A DNA stretch of 5,777 nt from an uncultured Acetobacter sp. Lineage in GTDB: Bacteria; Pseudomonadota; Alphaproteobacteria; Acetobacterales; Acetobacteraceae. The position numbers and the translations under genes were made by a program. The notes below the pieces were generated by a model. It did no database searches, was not told the origin of the DNA, and saw only the letters and a list, made by a program, of their open reading frames with translations. The stretch is from contig NZ_CALLXM010000153.1 of NCBI RefSeq assembly GCF_937875265.1, positions 1 to 5,777 of the forward strand, given 5' to 3'. Below, in pieces: positions 1-4,586 of the stretch (its first letter is position 1; each line of letters opens with the position of its first letter).

Positions 1-2
1 CC

Positions 3-218
3 GGCGCATGGGGGCCGGATGCTCGTCTGGCCTGGGCGCGTCAGCCCGCGCGGGATGGCTATCCGGTTGGCGCACGCTGGCCCAGCCCGAACGAGTTGCG
101 GAACGTCCTGCTGCCCTTTGCCAACGCGCTTCGGCGCAACGCTGCAGGCAGCCGTGCCCTGCTGGCGCTCATTCCGGACCCGGCGGCTCAGCCTTCGGCA
201 ACTGCCCCCACCCCGTAA
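3..218 (+). CDS. C-terminal part of an unrecognised protein (5' end outside window)
   Basis: An open frame enters from the left edge and stops at TAA 216-218, giving 71 residues. It looks coding: codons end mostly in G or C and CTG is the favoured leucine codon. The segment has a charged and aromatic start (AWGPDARLAWARQ), then a helical stretch (NELRNVLLPFANALRR), then LLALIPDPA and a Pro/Ala-rich tail. No motif identifies a family and I do not assign a function. The stop lies 23 nt before the next start at 242 on the same strand, so the two are probably co-transcribed. The other two forward frames are also open here, but they give Arg/Cys/Pro-rich translations without protein character. Confidence 0.6.
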   Translation, partial: GAWGPDARLAWARQPARDGYPVGARWPSPNELRNVLLPFANALRRNAAGSRALLALIPDPAAQPSATAPTP

Positions 219-231
219 GACCCCACCACAC

Positions 232-236
232 AGGAG
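232..236 (+). promoter_or_regulatory. Shine-Dalgarno AGGAG that fixes the start at 242
   Basis: AGGAG lies 5 nt before ATG 242. This strong, well-spaced site is why I reject the 78-codon upstream extension of the same frame, which would run back to ATG 8 across the end of the preceding gene. The surrounding bases closely match the start region at 3799-3814. Confidence 0.8.
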
Positions 237-241
237 CTCTC

Positions 242-835
242 ATGGCCAAAACCAGAAAACCCCGCACCAGCACAGCAGAGACCAGCGCCACACGCCGCAC
301 CCTTTCTGAAAACGGCCCCACATCCGAGCGCCGCGCCCGCTCGGAATTTGTTGGCACAGCACCACCGCGTGTTCTGCGCACCGTGCAGGCCCTGCTGCTG
401 GCCGGGGACATCACCCAGCCCGCCGCCGATGCGGCTGAGCGCTGGTATCGGGATTACGTGTTTGGGTATTGTGATTACGTGGAGTTTTCAGACCAGCACC
501 TCACCAGCACACTCACCCGGCACGATGCCGTGTCCTGGCAACTGGTCCGTGCTCGCGCCATGGCACGGGTTACTGCGGTGCGGGAGGCGCTGGGCCTGTG
601 CGCTCATCAGCGCCTGCGGATGCTGCTGGTGGATGAACTCTCGTTTCGCGCTATGGGGGAGGCCCTGTTTCCTACCATCTCCGCAAGCTCCTCCCAGCGC
701 AAAATTGCTGCCCAGTGCGCATTGTTGCTCGAACAGCTTGCCGCACGGGAGGAGGCCGGGCGTAAGGCCGCCAAAGCCAGCCGTGCGGGCAAAAACAATG
801 CTGCTCCGGCCCCTGCTCTTACAGAACAGGGTTGA
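242..835 (+). CDS. Putative phage-type transcription regulator (sigma region 4-like or DUF6456-like), tentative
   Basis: The protein has 197 residues. Residues 1-40 are basic and low in complexity (MAKTRKPRTS start), probably disordered. Residues 41-130 are helical and include AADAAERWYRDYVFGY and RARAMARVTAVREALGL. Residues 123-168 (QRLRMLLVDELSFRAMGEAL, then an SSSQRKIAAQCALLLEQLA stretch) resemble a helix-turn-helix of the sigma-region-4 kind, as in RinA/ArpU-type phage late regulators. The order 'AAERW..DY, then a helix with AR..V, then a C-terminal HTH-like helix pair' also recalls alphaproteobacterial DUF6456 domains. This is a by-eye resemblance only. The tail from 170 is Ala/Lys-rich. 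The start is set by AGGAG at 232-236. It follows the partial gene by 23 nt and precedes grxB by 66 nt with no terminator between. The coding region is secure; the function is a hypothesis. Confidence 0.8.
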   Translation: MAKTRKPRTSTAETSATRRTLSENGPTSERRARSEFVGTAPPRVLRTVQALLLAGDITQPAADAAERWYRDYVFGYCDYVEFSDQHLTSTLTRHDAVSWQLVRARAMARVTAVREALGLCAHQRLRMLLVDELSFRAMGEALFPTISASSSQRKIAAQCALLLEQLAAREEAGRKAAKASRAGKNNAAPAPALTEQG

Positions 836-860
836 CGGGCAGGGGTGATTCAGAACAGGG
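822..860 (+). repeat. Pair of 10-bp direct repeats (CAGAACAGGG)
   Basis: CAGAACAGGG occurs at 822-831, at the end of the regulator gene, and again at 851-860, in the gap before grxB, each followed closely by a GGGCAGGGG-type run. The second copy could be a small local duplication or slippage product. No role is evident. Confidence 0.4.
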
Positions 861-901
861 CAGGGGGAGAGGCCCACAGCATCAGTATGGATCAGAGAAG
901 C

Positions 902-1549
902 ATGACCCAAAAACTCTACATCTATGACCACTGCCCCTTCTGCGTAAAAGCAGAGATGATTTTCGGGCTGAAGAACCTCCCTTTTGAGCGCATGATTCTG
1001 CTCAATGATGATGAGGCTGGTCCCATTGGCATGGTTGGCCGCAAATCTCTTCCCATTCTGGAAGAAGAGGGCCGCTTCATGCCGGAAAGCATGGATATCG
1101 TCGCCCATATTGACCAGCAGGGCGCCCCCGTCCTGACGGGCACACCCAACCCGGTGATTACGGAATGGATCAACGCCACAAGCAGCACGCTTTACCGCCT
1201 GTTTCTGCCGCGTGCCGCCTGTGCCCCGCTGCCGGAATTTGCCACCACGGCTGCACGGGCCTATTTCGTACGGAAAAAGGAAGAATTTACTGGACCGTTC
1301 TTTGAAATCCTCAAAGACAGCTCAGGGGAAATTTCCAACCTGAACAAAATGCTGGAAATGCTGGCACCGCTTATTCGCAGCCCGGAGGCGGTTAACGGCA
1401 CGCTGTCCACAGATGATATTCACCTGTTTGCACATCTGCACAGCCTCTCGCTGATTAGCGGCATTGTCTACCCCCCCGCCGTTCAGGCCTATCGTCAGAG
1501 CATGTCCCGCCTGTCCGGCGTTGGCTTGTATGACGCCATTGCGGCCTGA
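902..1549 (+). CDS. grxB: Glutaredoxin 2 (GST-fold, glutathione-dependent oxidoreductase)
   Basis: GrxB reduces disulfides and glutathione mixed disulfides in the cytosol with electrons from glutathione. The 215-residue product equals the length of E. coli Grx2 as I recall it and begins with the same signature, KLYIYDHCPFC. The dithiol active site C11-P-F-C14 is intact. FGLKNLPFER (21-30), MVGRKSLPIL with the cis-proline P51, and FMPESMDIV (59-67) complete the N-terminal thioredoxin-like domain. The rest is the all-helical GST-like C-terminal domain, with AVNGTLSTDDIHLF near residue 160. I chose ATG 902 because it gives the family length; ATG 887 is in frame but adds five residues with no better ribosome site, and the signal at 894-900 is weak and close. 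It may be read through from the gene at 242. Transcription probably ends at the hairpin at 1639-1669. Confidence 0.95.
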   Translation: MTQKLYIYDHCPFCVKAEMIFGLKNLPFERMILLNDDEAGPIGMVGRKSLPILEEEGRFMPESMDIVAHIDQQGAPVLTGTPNPVITEWINATSSTLYRLFLPRAACAPLPEFATTAARAYFVRKKEEFTGPFFEILKDSSGEISNLNKMLEMLAPLIRSPEAVNGTLSTDDIHLFAHLHSLSLISGIVYPPAVQAYRQSMSRLSGVGLYDAIAA

Positions 1550-1623
1550 GGCACCCTCAAAAAAGAGCAGGGAAAATTTCAGGAAGGCTGAGCTTCTCTC
1601 TAAAAAATAAGGGAAGATCAGTA

Positions 1624-1637
1624 TTTTTCATGAAAAA
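1624..1637. repeat. 14-bp perfect palindrome TTTTTCATGAAAAA
   Basis: The palindrome abuts the terminator and shares its A-tract (1633-1637). In RNA it could compete with the outer A/U pairs of the terminator stem, but its CATG centre makes it a weak hairpin. Confidence 0.45.
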
Positions 1638-1675
1638 AGGACTCTGGCCAGATGTGTGGGCCGGAGTCCTTTTTG
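1633..1675. terminator. Bidirectional intrinsic terminator between convergent genes
   Basis: The arms GGACTCTGGCC (1639-1649) and GGCCGGAGTCC (1659-1669) form an 11-bp stem with one U·G wobble and a 9-nt loop. On the plus strand it is followed by TTTTT and, after one G, TTTT. On the minus strand the A6 run at 1633-1638 supplies the U-tract. It lies about 90 nt after the grxB stop and 17 nt after the dehydrogenase stop, so it can end both transcripts. Confidence 0.92.
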
Positions 1676-1686
1676 TTTTAGTCACA

Positions 1687-3057
1687 TTATTTCGTCGCGT
1701 CATCAGCTGGGAAAGCTTCTTCCAGCTGCGTGTCAGACACGCGCCAGACGGCATTTCCCACATCATCCGCCACCAGCAGTGCTCCGGTCTGGTCCAGCGC
1801 CAGCCCCACCGGGCGACCGTGCACATGGTCTTCATCCGGGGTGAGGAAGCCCGTCAGCACATCTACAGGCGCGCCGGAGGGGCGACCGTTCTGGAACGGC
1901 ACAAAGATGACTTTGTAGCCGCTCTTTGGTCTGCGGTTCCAGGAGCCATGCTGGGCAATAAAGGCCCCATTCCGCCAGGCGGCGGGTAAGGTACTATCTT
2001 GTGCAAAGACCAGGCCAAGGCTCGCTGTATGCGGACCAAGCGCGTAGTCTGGCGCAATTGCTGTGGCAACCAGTGCCGGGTTCTGCGGTGTCACGCGGCT
2101 GTCCACATGGCCGCCGTAATAGCTGAAGGGCCAGCCATAAAAAGCCCCTTCCTTCACGGATGTCAGGTAGTCTGGCACCAGATCACTGCCGATTTCATCC
2201 CGTTCATTGACCGCAGCCCACAACGCGCCGGATTGTGGCTCCCATGCCAGCCCGTTCGGGTTGCGCATGCCAGTGGCAAACGGTGTGAGGGTTTTGGTGG
2301 CAAGATCCAGCTTATCAATCCGCGCCCGCCCTTCTTCCACATGCAGGCCGTTTTCAGCCACATTGCTGTTGGACCCGATGGTCACGTACAGGGAAAGCCC
2401 ATCGGGGCTGGCCAGAATGTTCTTGGTCCAGTGGTGGTTGTAGCCTGAGGGGAGATCTACCATTTTTTCACCGGGTGCAGTAATGACTTTCTGCCCGGTC
2501 TGATAAGGAAAACTCAAGATGGAATCAGCATTTGCCACATAAAGTGTGTTCGCAATCAGTGCCATACCGAAGGGCGAGGACAGATGATCTAAAAAGACAC
2601 TGCGTTCTTCCGCAATGCCATCGCCATCCGCATCACGCAGCAGGATAATACGGTTCGGGCTGGGCACATCCGCCCCTACAAGGCCCTGAATGGCATGAGC
2701 AACACGGTTTTTGAACGAGGTCACGTCCGTGCCGGGAGAATTGGTTTCTGCCACCAGCACATCCCCGTTTGGCAGGGAATACAGCCAGCGCGGATGGTTT
2801 AGCCCAGTTGCGAATGCCTTAACGCTCAGCCCTTCAGACGCATGAGGCATTTCCCCGTTTTTCCAGCCAAGCGGGCGCGCAATGTTCACGGTGGGCATTA
2901 AGGTGGCATTGGGCGGTGGCAGCTTTGGGTGCAGCCCTGTTCCGGCAGAAACCGGCAGCTGCGCGTATTCCGGGCGCAACACAAATTTGTAGGTTCCGGC
3001 GCCCACAATCATAAGAGCAATACCCAGCCCCATAAGATAACGGCTCGTACGTGTCAT
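1687..3057 (-). CDS. Membrane-anchored PQQ-type glucose/sorbosone dehydrogenase family protein
   Basis: The 456-residue protein belongs to the GSDH (glucose/sorbosone dehydrogenase) beta-propeller family, which includes soluble PQQ glucose dehydrogenase, E. coli YliI/Asd and L-sorbosone dehydrogenase. Residues 1-8 are polar and basic, and residues 8-27 form one hydrophobic segment with no clear cleavage site, so it is probably a periplasmic protein held by an N-terminal anchor. Propeller motifs run in order: LNHPRWLYSLPNGDVLVAET (86-105), an Asp-rich DADGDG loop (142-147) that may bind calcium, GYNHHW (205-210, holding the likely catalytic-base His by family analogy), GMRNPNGLAW (263-272), NERDEIG (284-290), FYGWPFSYYGG (306-316), HGSWNR (370-375 region) and GRPVGLALD with LLVADD near the end. 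ATG 3057 is preferred over an in-frame GTG at 3093, which has no ribosome site. Sugar specificity cannot be read from sequence. It is convergent with grxB and needs PQQ made elsewhere. Confidence 0.93.
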   Translation of the reverse strand: MTRTSRYLMGLGIALMIVGAGTYKFVLRPEYAQLPVSAGTGLHPKLPPPNATLMPTVNIARPLGWKNGEMPHASEGLSVKAFATGLNHPRWLYSLPNGDVLVAETNSPGTDVTSFKNRVAHAIQGLVGADVPSPNRIILLRDADGDGIAEERSVFLDHLSSPFGMALIANTLYVANADSILSFPYQTGQKVITAPGEKMVDLPSGYNHHWTKNILASPDGLSLYVTIGSNSNVAENGLHVEEGRARIDKLDLATKTLTPFATGMRNPNGLAWEPQSGALWAAVNERDEIGSDLVPDYLTSVKEGAFYGWPFSYYGGHVDSRVTPQNPALVATAIAPDYALGPHTASLGLVFAQDSTLPAAWRNGAFIAQHGSWNRRPKSGYKVIFVPFQNGRPSGAPVDVLTGFLTPDEDHVHGRPVGLALDQTGALLVADDVGNAVWRVSDTQLEEAFPADDATK

Positions 3058-3136
3058 AGTGTGCTCATTCCTGTTCGTCAGGCACACGGTCACGGAGATG
3101 TGCCGGAGCCTCTAAAAGATGAATTTTATGTAATCT

Positions 3137-3166
3137 TTATCAGACCAACGCAAGAAAAACTGTCAG
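3137..3166 (-). promoter_or_regulatory. Possible sigma-70-type promoter for the dehydrogenase gene
   Basis: On the minus strand CTGACA (3166-3161) and TGATAA (3142-3137) are separated by 18 nt, some 80 nt before ATG 3057. The -35 match is good and the -10 match is poor. Other AT-rich hexamers nearby could serve instead, so this is only a candidate. Confidence 0.3.
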
Positions 3167-3298
3167 ACTGCGCATCTCGTCTTACTTCAACACCAAAGGG
3201 TTGGGGAAGTTCAGTCAAACTCCCTTTCTTATGGAAGTTGAAAAGCAGGTTGAGCGTTTTCAGCGTGATTGTTTAGTTTTAACCAGCCTGCACTGAGA

Positions 3299-3553
3299 TC
3301 AAAAACGTAGAAAGATCAGCTTGTCCTTTTCACCTAAGGTCATCAGTTCGAATAAAGGCAAGCTTACCATGCAACGCGTATCATCTCCATATATGAGGAA
3401 AGCAGAAAACTGAGCAACGGCATGTTGTCGTTCTGTTTGTGAAGAGTGTTCTGAATGATAAAATTCGCATAACTCATTTAAACAGAGAGAGAATTTTTTC
3501 CAGTGCGAGCATGCTACGATTTTAGTGTTAAAATAAAAGATAGATATGATCAA
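3299..3553 (-). CDS. Possible small hypothetical protein with TTG start, weak
   Basis: This is an 84-residue leftward frame in AT-rich DNA, with codon use (TTA, AAA, TTT) unlike its neighbours. The only reasonable start is TTG 3553, because the frame is closed by TAA eight codons upstream and no ATG occurs until well inside. The ribosome site is poor; only AAAGAA-like purines lie nearby. The translation has plausible protein character in its second half (FSAFLIYGDDTRCMVSLPLF) but matches no family I recognise. It points the same way as the dehydrogenase gene, 242 nt before that gene's start. It could be a recently acquired small gene, a remnant, or chance. Confidence 0.25.
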   Translation of the reverse strand: MIISIFYFNTKIVACSHWKKFSLCLNELCEFYHSEHSSQTERQHAVAQFSAFLIYGDDTRCMVSLPLFELMTLGEKDKLIFLRF

Positions 3554-3706
3554 AATATTAATTTCTTTTGGAAATCCTTAAAAATAATCCATTAAAAATA
3601 CTCTTACTGTTTATCTTTCCTTGCTCGGAGGCCGTGCTGCCCTGGTCTTGCGCCTGCGCGTGGTCAGTCTTACTCCTTCTGCATCATCGCAAAAGTGTTG
3701 CCGTGA

Positions 3707-3724
3707 AGGGTTTTTAAAAACCCT
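3707..3724. repeat. 18-bp perfect palindrome (AGGGTTTTT/AAAAACCCT)
   Basis: Nine bases are followed immediately by their exact reverse complement. With no loop it is a poor RNA hairpin, which favours a binding site for a dimeric DNA-binding protein. It lies 85 nt before the start at 3810. Confidence 0.6.
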
Positions 3725-3733
3725 ATGCTGCTC

Positions 3734-3760
3734 TTGCAAACATCACCGCATAATTATGTT
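3734..3760 (+). promoter_or_regulatory. Possible weak promoter before the phage-type block
   Basis: TTGCAA (3734-3739) and TATGTT (3755-3760) have a 15-nt spacing, shorter than ideal. The inverted repeat at 3761-3788 begins right after, where an operator could sit. This is speculative. Confidence 0.22.
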
Positions 3761-3788
3761 CAAAGCTGGCTTATTTTACACAGCTTTG
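3761..3788. repeat. Operator-like inverted repeat CAAAGCTG-N12-CAGCTTTG
   Basis: The two 8-bp arms (3761-3768 and 3781-3788) are exact reverse complements around an AT-rich 12-nt centre, so arm centres are 20 bp apart, near two helical turns. The repeat ends 21 nt before ATG 3810, in the leader of that gene. It could be a repressor site or a leader hairpin. Confidence 0.5.
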
Positions 3789-3799
3789 CAGATATTCTC

Positions 3800-3804
3800 A
3801 GGAG
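3800..3804 (+). promoter_or_regulatory. Shine-Dalgarno AGGAG that fixes the start at 3810
   Basis: AGGAG lies 5 nt before ATG 3810, the same motif and spacing as at 232-236. It argues for a real gene starting at 3810 and against extending the frame back to its upstream start near 3621. Confidence 0.6.
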
Positions 3805-3809
3805 TCCTC

Positions 3810-4277
3810 ATGGCGGGTTCATTCCCGGCTTCGGGCCTGCACAAGGGGGCAGTGTTCTGTTCGGCTGCCACATGGTGGGTGCTGGCAGCGCGTAAGGGGT
3901 CGCTTTTTGTGGTCTGCCCCCTTATGTGCCAGGCAGAAAACTGTCACCGGGCGGATATCCCGGTTCCGTGGGCGGAAGCCCTGCGGGTGGGCTGTCCGGA
4001 TGGCGCGGTCGTGCGCTGCCGCCCGGTTCTGCGGTCTTCCGTACCATGCCTGTCTTGCCGTGGGCAGTTCAGCCATAGCCTGACAGAGCGCATCCTGAGT
4101 GCCCTTCTTGCGGAACTCCGGTGTCGCGCTCAGGAAGATGCCTCGGCTCCGCACTCTATAAAAACTCCGCTGAGGCATCGGGGCAGATTTCAAACATCTG
4201 CTTCCTGTTCCGGGGCCTTTCAGTTGCCTGCTCTGCGCCCCGAACCACGTTCTCCCCGTGCCCTTCATTTTTTCTGA
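3810..4277 (+). CDS. Possible cysteine-rich, zinc-binding-like phage protein, unrecognised
   Basis: The frame gives 155 residues behind a strong ribosome site. Ten cysteines include C36-x3-C40-x4-C45-H46, then C62, C70 and a C80-x2-C83 pair, a spacing that could bind zinc. A helical stretch follows (SLTERILSALLAELRCRAQE, 90-109). Over roughly the first 113 codons, third positions are about two-thirds G/C and CTG dominates leucine, as in real genes here. From about residue 113 the sequence becomes Arg/Pro/Ser-rich and looks non-coding, so the original gene may have ended earlier and been extended by a frameshift, or the whole frame may be fortuitous. The stop lies 6 nt before the next start, as in an operon. 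No family was recognised. Confidence 0.45.
   Translation: MAGSFPASGLHKGAVFCSAATWWVLAARKGSLFVVCPLMCQAENCHRADIPVPWAEALRVGCPDGAVVRCRPVLRSSVPCLSCRGQFSHSLTERILSALLAELRCRAQEDASAPHSIKTPLRHRGRFQTSASCSGAFQLPALRPEPRSPRALHFF
4137..4179. repeat. 11-bp inverted repeat upstream of the terminase genes
   Basis: GATGCCTCGGC (4137-4147) pairs with GCTGAGGCATC (4169-4179), with a single G·U, around a 21-nt centre containing TATAAAAA. There is no T-run after it, so it is not a typical terminator. It sits just where the coding character of the preceding frame fades and 105 nt before the small packaging gene. It could be a regulatory element or part of a packaging site. Confidence 0.55.
4211..4242. repeat. 6-bp GC-rich inverted repeat (CGGGGC/GCCCCG)
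   Basis: CGGGGC (4211-4216) and GCCCCG (4237-4242) flank a 20-nt centre in the leader of the gene at 4284. The short arms and long loop make it weak, and it may be chance. Confidence 0.3.
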
Positions 4278-4283
4278 AACTAT

Positions 4284-4586
4284 ATGACAGAAAAACAGAC
4301 ACTCCCGAAGAGACGAAGCCGAAAGGCCCCGGAAAAAGTATCTGATCCTCAGCTGCTCACCGCACATCCCGCCATCACCCCGCTGGATATTTTCACCCGC
4401 GTTATGCTGGGGGATGAAACCATTACTGACCGTCAGTTTGACGCAGCCAAAGTAGCAGCACCCTATCTGCACCCCAAGCTGGCGGGTTTGTCCATGAATG
4501 CGGTTATCCGCCGTGGGGTCGAAGAGTTTTCAGATGATGAACTCAGCACACTTGCGCAAACAGGCGCAGCAGGCAGCACGAACTGA
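4284..4586 (+). CDS. Probable terminase small-subunit-position phage protein
   Basis: The protein has 100 residues. Residues 1-19 are basic (MTEKQTLPKRRSRKAPEK), suited to nucleic-acid contact. Residues 31-67 follow a pattern I recognise from small phage proteins encoded just before Terminase_6-type large subunits: TPLDIFTRVML, then ITDRQFDAAKVAAPYLHPKL. The C-terminal part (VEEFSDDELSTLAQ) is acidic. Its role would be recognising phage DNA for packaging or aiding TerL. That rests on position and on this motif, since no helix-turn-helix of the classical TerS kind is visible. ATG 4284 is the first usable start, as TGA 4275-4277 closes the frame. The ribosome site is weak, which suggests translational coupling to the frame ending at 4277. 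The gene overlaps terL by 53 nt. Confidence 0.82.
   Translation: MTEKQTLPKRRSRKAPEKVSDPQLLTAHPAITPLDIFTRVMLGDETITDRQFDAAKVAAPYLHPKLAGLSMNAVIRRGVEEFSDDELSTLAQTGAAGSTN

Larger units (their letters stand above)
3058..3809. other. Long intergenic region, AT-rich in the middle
   Basis: These 752 bases carry no convincing gene. They should hold the leftward promoter of the dehydrogenase gene and any rightward promoter for the block starting at 3810. The part from about 3300 to 3620 is clearly AT-rich, with runs such as AAAAATAATCCATTAAAAAT, and changes abruptly to GC-rich sequence near 3625. A weak leftward ORF (3299-3553), an 18-bp palindrome (3707-3724) and an inverted repeat (3761-3788) lie inside. 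I found no tRNA, insertion sequence or CRISPR repeat. Confidence 0.6.

Noticed and set aside
8..241. Upstream extension of the gene at 242
   Set aside because: It would overlap the upstream coding frame ending at 218, has Cys/Arg/Pro-rich content, and lacks the strong ribosome site present before 242.
488..1108. Leftward open frame across the regulator and the start of grxB
   Set aside because: It is antisense to two real genes, including the grxB active site.
3058..3093. GTG start at 3093 for the dehydrogenase
   Set aside because: No ribosome site precedes it, and it would place 12 polar residues before a normal signal or anchor sequence.
3239..3275. Bulged hairpin followed by T-rich sequence as a rightward terminator
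   Set aside because: The stem is short and bulged, the T-run is broken, and no rightward gene ends before it.
3340..3365. GTTCGAAT-like string as a tRNA T-loop and possible phage attachment site
   Set aside because: No acceptor or anticodon stems can be drawn around it.
3621..3809. Upstream extension of the frame starting at 3810
   Set aside because: The extension crosses the palindrome and inverted repeat and lacks coding character; AGGAG at 3800-3804 marks the start.
3819..4472. Leftward open frame of 217 codons
   Set aside because: It overlaps the well-supported gene at 4284 on the opposite strand, has no convincing ribosome site, and its translation lacks protein-like character.
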